This document shows, piece after piece, positions 18,237 through 29,200 of a DNA stretch of 64,000 bases (positions are counted from its first letter, which is position 1; the number at the start of each line of letters is the position of its first letter). Location: the NCBI GenBank assembly GCA_024760505.1, contig CP058931.1:940001-1004000 (forward strand), given 5' to 3'. Under the pieces are notes generated by a model, which did no database searches, was not told where the DNA came from, and was given only the letters and a program-made list of their open reading frames with translations. The DNA comes from Nitrospira sp. (GTDB lineage: Bacteria > Nitrospirota > Nitrospiria > Nitrospirales > UBA8639). The position numbers and the translations under genes are program-made.

Positions 18237-18438
18237 GCCATACAAGCTAAGGATACACTGCGTCTCCCGTTTTCCCTGGGTTGACCTCACAACATGCAAT
18301 TAGCCATTTATCACACAACAAAACACATCACCTTCTACACAGACACAACAGTCGGACCAATCATGGTTGTAGGTCAATCCTGACAGGCTGTTTGCCTAGT
18401 GACCTCATCCTGAAATTGCCACAGATTCTGGTGCCAAA

Positions 18439-19932
18439 ATGGCTACAGTTATGAACTCGAAACAGGTATCAAAAATTCTATTAATCCAGGCGTTTGAACA
18501 ATCAGACCCACAAGGACGATACATCTCACACTCCACCAGACAGCGAGCCACCCAACACGCAAAAAAATGCTCGCCCCACGAGCCACCCTCATCAGCAGAA
18601 AGGTCTATCCAATTCTTCACCAATCGGGCGGAATTTCTCTGGAGTTTTCTCTCCACTTCTTATCCTATGATCACGGAATCGTTTCGAGGCGCTCAGGCTA
18701 CAATTCCATATACCATCGTGGCGATACCGGCCTTTGCTGTCGGCCTGTTTATCAATGGGCTCGGAACGACCCAACGAGTCAATCTTTTAAACTTTCCACT
18801 CTTGATTCTGCTTTTGTGGAATATGGGGACCTATGCGGGTACCATTCTGCCGCCGCTTCTGGGAAAGGACCTAACCGGGCCACTTCTCCGTCACCTGGCC
18901 AAAGGATTTGCCACCGTGGCGGAATGGTTGGGGAAAGGACCATGGCCAAAAATTGCTTTACCTGGAGGTGCGGTCAGAGAATGGGTTCTTCAATCTTCCG
19001 AACGATTTATGAACCTGTGGTGGAGGCACTGGCATCCCGTCATTATCAGTCGCGTTCGTCATCTGCTGCATATTGGATCAGCCTGTCTGGCTCTAGGCAT
19101 CATCCTCAGTATGTACGTCCGTGGACTAGTTCTAGATTATCAAGCCACGTGGGAAAGCACCTTCTTATCAGCGGCACAGGTGCATACGGTCTTATACGGA
19201 CTCTTGGGACCAGCAGCCTGGCTTCTGGGTTTTCCCTTTCCATCAGCCGAAGACCTTGCACATCTTCAAGCTCCCGGCCAGGGCTCTGCTGCACAGTGGA
19301 TTCACATGTGGACACTGACGGCATTTGTGAGTATCGTCATACCTCGGGTAATTCTGGCCTGGCTATCCGCACGATTCGCACACAAAGCTGCGCAATCCTT
19401 CACGCTCCCTCTCGATGAGCCGTATTATCTGCAGCTGCTGAGTACTGAACGCGGACAAGGCATCCAAATTGACATTGTGCCCTATAGCTATCAACCTTCT
19501 CCAGCCGCTTTAGATTGCTTGGGACAATGCCTCCTGGATCTCATTGGCAATCAAGCGACCTTGCATTGGAGAGACCCACTTCCTTATGGACAGACAAGCG
19601 TGACCTGGTTGCAGGCAAACGCCTCACCTCAAACGGTGGTTCTTCTCTGTAATTTGGCACAAACCCCGGAAGCGGAGGTGCACGGCGAACTCTTTCACAT
19701 GGTTCAAGCCTCAATTGAATCCTCTAATGGACAACATCACTTACTCCTTGTTCTGGACCAGGAGCCCTATCGGCGCCTTGCTGATCAGACACAAATGAGA
19801 GAACGTCAACAAACCTGGCAACGACTCGCCAACGACTACCATCTACAAATCGTGGCCTTCGATGCCAAAGAGACATCCCGCGACCAGCTTCTGGAGAAGG
19901 TCCAAGCTGCTTTGTGGCCTCCAAAAATGTGA
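18439..19932 (+). CDS. DUF2868 family membrane protein
   Basis: The N-terminal signature ILLIQAFEQSDPQGRYIS (about 13-30) with the following Thr/Arg-rich stretch fits DUF2868. Several transmembrane segments follow (TIVAIPAFAVGLFINGLG, FPLLILLLWNMGTYAGT, LALGIILSMYVRGL, FVSIVIPRVILAWLSA). A C-terminal soluble domain (about 350-497) contains PQTVVLLCNLAQTPEAEVHG. In proteobacteria DUF2868 genes almost always sit directly before a DUF3482 GTPase, as here (6-base gap). Function of the pair is unknown. Confidence 0.8.
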   Translation: MATVMNSKQVSKILLIQAFEQSDPQGRYISHSTRQRATQHAKKCSPHEPPSSAERSIQFFTNRAEFLWSFLSTSYPMITESFRGAQATIPYTIVAIPAFAVGLFINGLGTTQRVNLLNFPLLILLLWNMGTYAGTILPPLLGKDLTGPLLRHLAKGFATVAEWLGKGPWPKIALPGGAVREWVLQSSERFMNLWWRHWHPVIISRVRHLLHIGSACLALGIILSMYVRGLVLDYQATWESTFLSAAQVHTVLYGLLGPAAWLLGFPFPSAEDLAHLQAPGQGSAAQWIHMWTLTAFVSIVIPRVILAWLSARFAHKAAQSFTLPLDEPYYLQLLSTERGQGIQIDIVPYSYQPSPAALDCLGQCLLDLIGNQATLHWRDPLPYGQTSVTWLQANASPQTVVLLCNLAQTPEAEVHGELFHMVQASIESSNGQHHLLLVLDQEPYRRLADQTQMRERQQTWQRLANDYHLQIVAFDAKETSRDQLLEKVQAALWPPKM

Positions 19933-19938
19933 GATGAC

Positions 19939-21384
19939 ATGGCGGCCCTTTCTTCTTCTATCACGCTTTCACTCATTTCCCATACCAATATGGGGAAGAC
20001 CACCTTGGCCCGCACTCTGTTGCGTCGCGACGTCGGACAAGTGCTCGATCAGGCCCATGTCACGCTTCAAAATGAACACTTTGTATTGCTGGAGACTTCT
20101 GATGGCTCCCGACTCAACTTGTGGGATACCCCAGGTTTTGGAAATAGCCACAAGCTCTTGGCCCGTCTTCAAGGACTCAACAACCCCATTGGGTGGATGG
20201 TGTCTCAAGTCTGGGACCGTATAGCAGACAAACCGTTTTGGTGCAGTCAGCAAGCGATCCGTAACGTCAGGGATGAAGCTGACGTGGTGTTATACCTCGT
20301 CAATGCGACAGAGGATCCGTCCATGGCGGGCTACCTTCAACCTGAACTCGATCTCCTCACATGGCTCGATAAACCCGTCATCGTGTTAGTGAATCAAACC
20401 GGTCTGATCGATCCACAACAACAGCGACAATTGGAATCCCTTTGGAAACAACACTGGGTTAATCAACGCGTCATTAAAGACGTGATGAGCTTGGACGCCT
20501 TTACGCGTTGCTGGGTTCAGGAGGGTGTTTTATGGGATCACGTCACTCAAGTCCTGCCATCGGAAAAACACCCCACGATGGAAAAATTAGGTAAGGCCTG
20601 GTATGCCATCCACCGGCAGATCTTTGATACATCCATGCACCATCTCACTCAACTCTTGATCGAGACCGCCTTGGATGGAGAACGCCTTCCCCAAGAGCCG
20701 ACGGGGCTCTCAAAAAAGCCGCAAATCAAAAATGCGATTCAGGCCCTTGACCAACGTTTAGCACAACGCATCTCAGGCGTCACCGCAGATCTTATTGAGT
20801 TGCATGGGTTAACCGGCGATGCCGCGCACACACTCAAATCCAGGATTGAAGATGTGACCGTGCCAGGTGAAAAAAAGCCGTGGGAAGAAGAAACGTTCTG
20901 GGGAGCACTGGCCAGTGGCGCGGCAGCCGGATTGGCTTCGGACTTAGCCACCGGTGGACTCTCTCATGGCGCGTTTACCATTGGAGGAGCGATCCTTGGA
21001 GCATTCGCCGAACGGACCTATGCCAAAAGTCAGGAAACAGGCGATTCCAATCGGATATCCTGGGTCACTGCCTTTCTTGACCGACAAACGCGGGATGCAT
21101 TGTTACGCTATTTAGCGGTGACCCATTGCGGGAGGGGACGGGGAGATTACACGGACCCAAGAGAGTTTCCCGTTTTTTGGCAACGCACCGCCGAAAAAGT
21201 TCTTGAACAACAAAAAGACGCTCTACACCAAGTGTGGAAACTGGCCCGATCGCCGCAACCCACAACCGCAATGACGGATCACCTCCAGGCCAAACTCGTT
21301 TTTCTACTCTCAAGGATGAGTCAGGAAATTTTAGGCCAATTTTATCCCGAAGCCAAAGATTGGTTAGAAAAATCTCCGGGCTAG
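19939..21384 (+). CDS. DUF3482 family GTPase
   Basis: The N-terminal Era/YfjP-like G domain shows a P-loop variant SHTNMGKTTLARTLLRRDVG (G1, about 12-31), LWDTPGFGNS (G3 DxPG, about 60-69) and VLVNQTGL (G4 NxxG-like, about 150-157; the usual NKxD is degenerate). The C-terminal DUF3482 half contains a glycine-rich hydrophobic segment (FWGALASGAAAGLASDLATG, then GAFTIGGAILGAF, about 318-352) likely to insert into membrane, reminiscent of 2-TM GTPases. It is 6 bases downstream of the DUF2868 gene, so the two form a membrane-associated GTPase system. Confidence 0.83.
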   Translation: MAALSSSITLSLISHTNMGKTTLARTLLRRDVGQVLDQAHVTLQNEHFVLLETSDGSRLNLWDTPGFGNSHKLLARLQGLNNPIGWMVSQVWDRIADKPFWCSQQAIRNVRDEADVVLYLVNATEDPSMAGYLQPELDLLTWLDKPVIVLVNQTGLIDPQQQRQLESLWKQHWVNQRVIKDVMSLDAFTRCWVQEGVLWDHVTQVLPSEKHPTMEKLGKAWYAIHRQIFDTSMHHLTQLLIETALDGERLPQEPTGLSKKPQIKNAIQALDQRLAQRISGVTADLIELHGLTGDAAHTLKSRIEDVTVPGEKKPWEEETFWGALASGAAAGLASDLATGGLSHGAFTIGGAILGAFAERTYAKSQETGDSNRISWVTAFLDRQTRDALLRYLAVTHCGRGRGDYTDPREFPVFWQRTAEKVLEQQKDALHQVWKLARSPQPTTAMTDHLQAKLVFLLSRMSQEILGQFYPEAKDWLEKSPG

Positions 21385-21449
21385 CATCTTCCGTTTATCT
21401 GGTACACCCCTTTACAAATTAGCGAGTCCCAAAAGGGGGAACAAATGAT

Positions 21450-21629
21450 ATGTCTTTTTCTGAGGATTCCGAGCAAGGCTCATTTCTTGAATTAGCTAAA
21501 GGCTATTTTGAAGAAATTTGGCAATCCCTGACAGTCCATGAACAATTAACGTCCTGCCATTTATATCGGGATTACGGTATTCATGAAACTCAACCGTCTC
21601 TTTTCAAAACCACCCAGGCTACCGCTTAA
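21450..21629 (+). CDS. Small hypothetical protein, 59 aa
   Basis: An ATG at 21450 preceded by AAAAGGGGGA (9 bases away) opens a 59-residue frame beginning MSFSEDSEQGSFLELAKGYF and including EEIWQSLTVHEQLTSCHLYR. It is acidic and predicted helical, with no recognised family. Its stop overlaps the 3' end of the convergent HD-GYP gene by 11 bases. The good ribosome-binding site and codon pattern support it. Confidence 0.55.
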   Translation: MSFSEDSEQGSFLELAKGYFEEIWQSLTVHEQLTSCHLYRDYGIHETQPSLFKTTQATA

Positions 21630-23025
21630 GATTTGGCTTAAAATTTTGACGCCGCCTGCTGTTGGACGCCACAGTGGTAGGTTCGGTCGCATGCACAAAC
21701 ATGGCCATTCGACGGGGGCTCAAGTACGCGAGGGCATGCAGAGGTATTTCCTTTACATGAAGGGCCTGCTTGATTTCCAACTCAGGCTCTTGTGACAAAT
21801 TGACCAACATCCCATCGTTTCGGCAGATCCAGGGCGCATATAACAACACCGTCGGTCTCGTTGGGTGATGAATATTGATCCGTGCCACGACCCCGAGAAA
21901 TCCATCCGTTAATTCCACCAGGCTCCCCGGTGGATAGACCCCAATGGCCTGCACCAGGGCTTGCACCACCTCCGGACAGAATCTGGACGATTCTCCCTTC
22001 ATAACCACGTGGCGAAAGAGTCGGGACAACGCCGCATGGGGGGTGAGACTCGTTTGTAGGTCAGGCGCATTGCAGAGTTCATCATAATGGTCCGCGACCA
22101 TAACGATTTTTATAGCCAATGAAAGGGCGTCTGCACTCATGCCATTCGGAAATCCCGAACCATCCAGTCGTTCATGATGCCGTTCAATCATTTCCAGCAC
22201 TGCTGGACTGGTATCTGGAAAGGAGGCCATCAGCTGTCGCCCTACTTCCGGATGTCGTGGCCCCAAGTCCGGATCCGATTGGATTTTCATACCACCCGCA
22301 CTAAATCGGACATTCATGGGTAACGCCCGATAACCCACATCGTGGAACAACGCTCCACGCCCAAGCTCAAGTAATGCCTCGACTTCCAGCCCTAACTGAC
22401 GGCCGATGAGAAGGGAGAGGGTGCATACGTTGAGGGCATGTTCAGACAGGCCCCATATAGCCCCGTTACTGCCGACCACATCGATTAACGACATCGCCGT
22501 TTTGGGATGTTGTATGGCGGTGACGATACTCGTGATCATTGCATCCGCGGTTTTACGTCCAGACTGCCGGCGATCACTCAGTTGCCGGAACAATTCATTA
22601 CCCTGTCCCAGGGTTTTTTGATATGCCCCTTCAATCTTACGCAGGTGATTCTGAAATTCATGGTAATCCTGGCGCCGGTCCAGGATTGTGGATAGGGAAG
22701 ATTCTTTTATCAGTGGTTCGTCGTCTTCCGGGTGATCGCATGCTGATTCGGAAATGGCCTCCGTATCTTCCTCCCTACTGACGTTTTCCTCGAGATTCAG
22801 GGGCCGCCGGTTTTCATCCGGAACATCCTCACCATCGAACGAGACCGACCGTTCCGGATCTTGGAGAATGACGACATTTTTGAGGGCTTGAATGGTCGCC
22901 AGATCATCAGAGGATTTGATTTGAAAGGTATTCGTGGGAAAAGGATGGCTAAACCAGGACCCTTCAAGTTTGACAAACGTCCCGACGCGAAGATCCCGGG
23001 TATCTTCAACTTTAAAGAACGGCAT
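21619..23025 (-). CDS. HD-GYP domain protein, putative c-di-GMP phosphodiesterase
   Basis: The N-terminus (FFKVEDTRDLRVGTFVKLEG) fits DUF3391, the usual partner of HD-GYP domains. The catalytic HD-GYP domain contains HALNVCTLSLLIGRQLGLE, ALFHDVGY (HD), then ERHHERLDGSGFPNG (HHExxDGSGFP in place of GYP) and VADHYDELCN. Such enzymes hydrolyse cyclic-di-GMP to GMP, lowering biofilm-promoting signalling. A final ~120-residue segment (KIPGV-like, VELTDGFLGVVARINIHHPT) may sense or dimerise. The start is set at ATG 23025 because the domain begins at once; ATG 23088 adds 21 residues. Neither has a strong ribosome-binding site. Confidence 0.85.
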   Translation of the reverse strand: MPFFKVEDTRDLRVGTFVKLEGSWFSHPFPTNTFQIKSSDDLATIQALKNVVILQDPERSVSFDGEDVPDENRRPLNLEENVSREEDTEAISESACDHPEDDEPLIKESSLSTILDRRQDYHEFQNHLRKIEGAYQKTLGQGNELFRQLSDRRQSGRKTADAMITSIVTAIQHPKTAMSLIDVVGSNGAIWGLSEHALNVCTLSLLIGRQLGLEVEALLELGRGALFHDVGYRALPMNVRFSAGGMKIQSDPDLGPRHPEVGRQLMASFPDTSPAVLEMIERHHERLDGSGFPNGMSADALSLAIKIVMVADHYDELCNAPDLQTSLTPHAALSRLFRHVVMKGESSRFCPEVVQALVQAIGVYPPGSLVELTDGFLGVVARINIHHPTRPTVLLYAPWICRNDGMLVNLSQEPELEIKQALHVKEIPLHALAYLSPRRMAMFVHATEPTTVASNSRRRQNFKPNLKR

Positions 23026-23328
23026 AGAACTATCTCTTTTTCGGCTATAAATCAAAACACCTAGCTGGGGAATGACCCCAAAAACCATTATGCGACTGAA
23101 CAGAAAGTTCCAGGCTTTTTCGGAATATTTTCCTTATTGGTTAAGTCTTCACACCTGCCGACAGTAAATAAAGCCTTTCCCCTTCATGCTGCGTGAGCTT
23201 CACCACGCCAATTTGCCCCGTTTTTAGGCTGGCTTCCCACTACCCAAATCTTGTCTTGGAACCATATCCCCTTTCGGGTAGACTTGGTTTCGGATCGTTC
23301 GTGACATCCCTCTCAGGAGACCCAAACG

Positions 23329-26031
23329 ATGCAGGCTCCTCCCATCGCTCCCACCAATCTTCCAGATACTATTCCCGAGGCGTTTTTTGCACTCACGGCC
23401 ATCGCCTCCGATCATGTGGTCATGCAAATAAAAGAAGGGGAGGGCTATAAACAACACACTTATGGGGAAGTGTCACTGCTCATTCGGGGACTGGCGAGCA
23501 GTCTTCATGAACACGGACTTGGTCCGGGCCACCGTGTCGCCCTCGTGGCTGAAAATCGTCCGGAATGGGTGATTGCTTATCTCAGCATCCTCACCGTCGG
23601 CGCCACAGCCGTTCCACTGGATATTCAAATGCCACAGGAGCAACTGCTGTCCTTCCTCACCACTTCCAATAGTCGGCTCGTCTTCGTCAGCTCAAAAACC
23701 GTGGCCTTGATTCAAGGCCTTCCCACCACGATCACCGTCGTGAACATGGATCCCCCTACCCAATCTTCCCACCTGTCCATGAAGGATCTCATATCACAAG
23801 GACAGCAAAAACCGATCGTCGATAGGCAAGTGAATCCGGACGACGTGGCTTCGTTGCTCTATACTTCTGGCACCACCAAAAAACCCAAAGGCGTGTTACT
23901 TACTCACCGCAACTTTATGGCCAACGCCAAAGACATTATGGGGAAAGATTTAGCGGGACCGGAAGACAATTTTTTAGTAATGCTCCCTCTGCACCATGCC
24001 TATCCCTTTATGATTGCCTACCTCGTCCCCATTCTCCTGGGCGCCAGAATGACCTTCTTATCTTCACTCAAGGGACCGGATCTGGTGCAATGTATCCATG
24101 AGACCGGAATTACGATCGCAGTGGGAGTTCCCCAAATCTTTTCCATGATTCGTCGGTCAATATTTGAAGAACTCGGCCGGCGTCCCGCGTTCGTCCGTCC
24201 CCTAATCACGCTGTTACTCAGCCTGTCAGATTTTATAAGCACCCATACCCGCTGGAATCCTGGACGACAGCTTTTTTCACCGGTGCACCGCCGATTTGGT
24301 TCCTCGCTTCGGCTTCTGTGCTGCGGCGGAGCCAAACTCGATCCACAAATCTCGAAAGACTTAAGGAGCCTTGGATTTACCATTCGGGAAGGGTACGGGC
24401 TTACTGAAACAGCGCCCGTGATTGCCTTCAGTTCCTTGTCTCGACTGAAACCGGGTTCCGTCGGTCCACCACTCGCCAGCGTCGAGGTGCGAATTGATCA
24501 GCCGAACGAGGAAGGAATAGGAGAAGTGGTAGTACGAGGGCCTAATGTGATGAAAGGCTATGACCAAGCACCGGATGAAACGGCAGAGGCCATTCGTGAT
24601 GGCTGGTTTTTTACCGGAGATCTAGGCTATCTGGACTCAGACGGACACCTGTTTCTCACCGGACGAATCAAGGAACTGATCGTCACACCTGGAGGAAAAA
24701 ACATTCTTCCCGAAGAATTGGAAGAGGCGTACCAACAGAATCCGGCGATCGCCGAACTCTGTATCCTTGGACTCCCCCGCGCCGGTGAGGAGGGCGAACA
24801 TCTTCATGCCGTGGTTGTCCCAAATTTTGATTATTTACGAGAACACCAAATTCATGATTCCGCCACCTATATCAAAGATGCGCTGAATAGTGTCGCCGCA
24901 ACCCTTCCCTCCTACAAACGGATCAGTGGCGTAAGCTTTATCAAAGATTCCCTCCCACGCACGCGCTTAGGGAAAATCCAGCGACATCTTGTTCGTGCCA
25001 TGACGCAATCCAAGCAGACTGCCGTTGAACCCGCACCGGAGCAGGAACCTGAGACGGACCAGGAGATTCGCCAAACAACCGTAGGCCAAGCAGTTATCCA
25101 AACGCTTGTCGGGCTGATTTCAGCCGACCGCGCCCTACGATTGGACGATCACCTGGACCTGGACTTGGGATTCGACTCGTTGAAACGCGTTGAATTTCAA
25201 GCAGCCCTCGAAAGCCGGTTGGGACCGGTGCCGGAAACTTTCATGGGAGAAGTCGTGACGGTGCGTGATGTTATTACCAAGCTCATGGCCCTCCAGCAAA
25301 TTCCCGCTGAAAACACAGAAACCACCACCTCCTGGCATCAGATCTTCGAAACCCCACTCCCTCCAGCCCTGACAAAGACAGTCCTCGCTCCGCTTTCCAG
25401 AGGGAATAAAATCATCGGGCAGTTAGGCATGGCTATTGTCGGAAGCCTCTCCCGCATAGCCTTCCCATTGACCGTGAAAGGCATCACACATGTGCCCAAG
25501 GAGGGACCTTTTATCCTGGCGGCCAACCATCTGAGTTTTGTTGATCCCTTTATTATTTTGGCGACTGTGCCACCATCCACCTTTTCACAACTGTACACTC
25601 TTGGCTGGGAACCGTTTTTTCGATCACCGTTTCGTCGATGGGTCGCACGCGTGGGTCATGTGATTCCGGTGGGTCCGGAGACGCCCCTGATCAACGTCCT
25701 CAAGGCCTCAGTCGCCCTTCTACGGAACGGGAAAAGCCTCCTGATTTTCCCCGAAGGGGAACGGAGCCTTGATGGACAGCTCCTTCCATTCAAGAAAGGC
25801 CTCGGGGTTCTTGCCTGTGAATTACACATCCCCATTATCCCGGTCAAAATCAAAGGAAGTTTTCAGGTCTGGCCCCCCGATGCCAAGACACCTCAACGTC
25901 ATCCCATCTCCCTCACCTTTGGGGAAGGGCAAACCTTCACCCCATCCATGGTTGAAACATGGACAGCCAGAGGGGAAGACCCCTATATGGTAGCGACCCA
26001 ATTCATTCGTGACGCTGTGGCATCCCTCTAA
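23329..26031 (+). CDS. Fused AMP-dependent ligase / acyl carrier domain / acyltransferase
   Basis: This 900-residue protein has three parts. Residues 20-560 form an AMP-binding (acyl-CoA or acyl-ACP synthetase) domain with LLYTSGTTKKPKGVLLTHRN (P-loop), GYGLTETAPV and GWFFTGDLGYLD. Residues about 585-665 form a phosphopantetheine carrier domain with the attachment serine in LDLGFDSLKRVEF. Residues about 700-900 form a PlsC-type acyltransferase with AANHLSFVDPF (NHxxxxD) and FPEGERSLDG. It resembles Aas but with an extra internal carrier domain, so it may activate a free fatty acid, load it on its own carrier and transfer it to a lysophospholipid or glycerol-phosphate acceptor. AGGAGA precedes the start. 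Confidence 0.88.
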   Translation: MQAPPIAPTNLPDTIPEAFFALTAIASDHVVMQIKEGEGYKQHTYGEVSLLIRGLASSLHEHGLGPGHRVALVAENRPEWVIAYLSILTVGATAVPLDIQMPQEQLLSFLTTSNSRLVFVSSKTVALIQGLPTTITVVNMDPPTQSSHLSMKDLISQGQQKPIVDRQVNPDDVASLLYTSGTTKKPKGVLLTHRNFMANAKDIMGKDLAGPEDNFLVMLPLHHAYPFMIAYLVPILLGARMTFLSSLKGPDLVQCIHETGITIAVGVPQIFSMIRRSIFEELGRRPAFVRPLITLLLSLSDFISTHTRWNPGRQLFSPVHRRFGSSLRLLCCGGAKLDPQISKDLRSLGFTIREGYGLTETAPVIAFSSLSRLKPGSVGPPLASVEVRIDQPNEEGIGEVVVRGPNVMKGYDQAPDETAEAIRDGWFFTGDLGYLDSDGHLFLTGRIKELIVTPGGKNILPEELEEAYQQNPAIAELCILGLPRAGEEGEHLHAVVVPNFDYLREHQIHDSATYIKDALNSVAATLPSYKRISGVSFIKDSLPRTRLGKIQRHLVRAMTQSKQTAVEPAPEQEPETDQEIRQTTVGQAVIQTLVGLISADRALRLDDHLDLDLGFDSLKRVEFQAALESRLGPVPETFMGEVVTVRDVITKLMALQQIPAENTETTTSWHQIFETPLPPALTKTVLAPLSRGNKIIGQLGMAIVGSLSRIAFPLTVKGITHVPKEGPFILAANHLSFVDPFIILATVPPSTFSQLYTLGWEPFFRSPFRRWVARVGHVIPVGPETPLINVLKASVALLRNGKSLLIFPEGERSLDGQLLPFKKGLGVLACELHIPIIPVKIKGSFQVWPPDAKTPQRHPISLTFGEGQTFTPSMVETWTARGEDPYMVATQFIRDAVASL

Positions 26032-26087
26032 TCCCTGGGTGACCATTTTCAAGAAGGGTCCTCTTGTAAGTGTTTGGAGTGAATTCA

Positions 26088-26228
26088 ATGGCTGGAGGAA
26101 AGCAGAAAAATTGTCCTTCTAAGGAAATTGGGAAAGTTGCAGGTACCATCCTTTTTACAAAACTAAAGCCAAAAAAATACCTCATTTGGTCGAAGGGAAC
26201 TGAAGGGTCTTTTTTAATAAGTCAGTGA
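26088..26228 (+). CDS. Possible small basic protein, 46 aa
   Basis: An ATG at 26088 with GGAGTGA upstream opens a frame beginning MAGGKQKNCPSKEIGKVAGT and ending with GSFLISQ. It is lysine-rich with a single cysteine. It overlaps the 3' end of the convergent hybrid kinase by a few bases. Composition is plausible but no family is recognised, so it may be chance. Confidence 0.33.
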   Translation: MAGGKQKNCPSKEIGKVAGTILFTKLKPKKYLIWSKGTEGSFLISQ

Positions 26229-29200
26229 TGAAGAACCTCCCGAAGAGTCCACGCGAGATCTTTGATCAGCAGCGGCTTTAAAAGAAAAGCACGAATCCCC
26301 ATGGCTTTGGCCTTTTCCAAGGTCATACTGTGACTAAACCCCGTACACAGGATAATAGGCACGTCGGGTCTGAGTTCTAACAATTGACGCGCCAGTGCTT
26401 CCCCGGTGATATGCGGCATCGTTTGATCGGTCACAACCGCATCAAATCGAAAGGGATCGGCCCGAAAGGCTTCCAGAGCTTCAACGCTGCTCGTGCGCAC
26501 CATGACCTCATACCCCAACCCCTTCATTGCCTCCTCCCCAAGCCTGGCGAGGGGCTCCTCATCCTCCACAAAAAGAATATGCCCTCGGCCCATGAACACT
26601 TCTTGTGACAATGAAGTATTGTCCTCTGGATAATTCGCCGCCTCCATCTCCGGAAAATAAATTCTAAAAATAGTTCCCTGTCCAGGTTCACTCTCCACCT
26701 TAATAACACCGCCATAACTGATGACAATTCCATGGACCACGGCTAAGCCCATTCCCGTCCCCTCACCAACCCTCTTCGTGGTAAAGAAGGGATCAAAGAT
26801 GCGTTGGACGACATCCGGAGTCATACCCGTTCCAGTATCTCGAACAGTCAGGCATACATAGGCACCCCCCTTTAGGTCAGGATGTGCGCCGATCCCATCA
26901 GGTTCACCTGTCACACGCTCCAACTTCAATTCAAGAAGCCCTCCGCTTCCCCGCATGGCGTATTCGGCATTGGCACACAGATTCATCAACACCTGATGCA
27001 TTTGAATGGGATCTCCTAATATGATCGAGGTCGCCTCAGTGAACTGTTGACGAATGTCGATGGTCGCCGGGAACGTGGCACGAAGGAATTTGCCAACTTC
27101 TTTAACCAACAGTTGAAGGTCAAGCGGCTGCTGTATTTGCTCGGTTTGCCGACTAAATGTCAAAATTTGTTGAACCAATTCCTTGGCGCGCTGCCCGGCT
27201 ACCAACACCTCATCAAGATTTTTTTGTGCCCTGACATTGTCCCTGGCACTCTGTTTGGCAAGTTCCGTATAGCCAATGATCGCCATAAGAATGTTATTGA
27301 AATCATGGGCAATACCACCTGCCAAGGTCCCAATGGCCTCCATTTTTTGAGATTGGCGAACCTGATTTTCCAGCTGTTTCAATTGAGTGATATCCGTGTT
27401 GGATCCAAACCATTTCACCACCTGCCCCTCTGGATTTAAAACAGGGAGAGCCCGCCCGAGATGCCATCGGAAGGCATGGTCTGACCCCCGCAGTAGGCGA
27501 AATTCGATTTCGTAAGGTTGGTTGGTTTCACGTGCCCTGGCCCAGGAATCCAGACATCCAGGCAGATCATCCGGATGCAGAAACCGCTGCCACCCATGAC
27601 CGATCATCTCCTCAAAGGATGAGCCGAAATACTCGAGAACCCGTCGATTAACATAATCTAAGGACCCATCAGGGCGTGCCGTCCACACCTGCTGAGGAAT
27701 CGCTTCACTTAAAAGTCTGAAACGTTCTTCACTCTCCTGGAGAACAGTCTCTGCCTGCTTCGTCTGCGTAATATTAAAGATGACTCCACGCAATTTCACA
27801 GGCTGATCATGTTCCACCACCACGGTCACCAGATCCCTCAGCCAGATTACCTCCCCGTTCTTCTTGAAAAACCGGTATTCTAATTCATGGTTTTCTTTCC
27901 TGAGGGTAGCTTCCCGGCAATATTCCATCACACGGCTTTTATCAGCTTCATGAAGACGACCCCAGAAAAAATCGGGATTTTCTAACCATTCATGTATGGG
28001 ATACCCCAACAAGCGCTCGGCCTGTTGACTCACAAAGGTAAGCCGATAAGAAGGGAACTCACACTCCCACACAATCCCCTCCAGTGAATCGACTAATGTC
28101 AAAAAATCCTCTCTCGATTTATTAATTGCTTCTTCCGTTTGCTTGCGCTCGGTAATATCTCGAAAGGTGACGACCGCTCCGGTCAGATTCCCATCCTGCC
28201 AAATTGGCGTACTGGTATAATCCACCGGGAAACTGGTGCCGTCTTTGCGCCACAAGACTTCACCTTCTACATGCCGAATAACCCCGTCCGAATAGACCGC
28301 ATACATAGGGCAGGTTTCACTGGGATAAGGAGAACCATCGGGCTTAGAATGATGGACGGTTCCATGCATGAAGGAGCCAATGAGCTCCTGAGGCGCATAC
28401 CCCAACATTTTTGCCCCAGCGGGATTCACAAAGGTCGTCCGCCCCTGCAAATCCAATCCATAGATCCCGTCACCGGCCGAGGACAGGATTAGTTCGTTCT
28501 GACGGGACAACTGCTGAGCCTGCTCCTCTGACTTTTTCCGTTCCGTAATATCGTGTGTGACCGCCAAATGTTCCACTTCATTCGTGACGGGATTCTTGAA
28601 TGGCACCGCATACGTTTCTATCCAACTTCTGGTGCCTTTGAGGCTCTGAACCTCAAATTGAAGGGTCTGTTTCTTCCCCTGTATTACCTCGTGATGCATC
28701 TGCTTAAAGGCATCCAGATGCTCAGGCACGACGAGGTCAAAGACAGAACCTCCAAGCACCTCATCGGCATTTGTCGCTTCGATTAATTCCAACCCCGCAG
28801 GATTAATGTGGAGCAGGGTTCCATCGGCGGCAACCCGCTTAATGCAACCCGGCCCCATTTCAAAAATAAGGTGTAACAAGGTTTCACGTTCTATCCGTTC
28901 CAATTCCGCCTGCTTCTGTTCAGTAATATCCTCCGAAATTCCCAAAAGATATTGAGGGATTCCCTGACCATCTAAGATCGGAATTTTTTTGGTATGCAGG
29001 TACCGTGTCCCATGAAATTGGGTGTGAATTACTTCATCCGGGATATCAATCAGGGTTTGACCTAGTAAGACTTCTCGATCCTTCCTGGTATAAAAGTCGG
29101 CTTCCGATTTGGGGAACAAATCGTAGTCGGTTTTCCCGATCATCGCTTCCTTGGGATAGCCAATGAGCTTTTCTCCAGCTTGATTAAAGAGGATAAAGCG

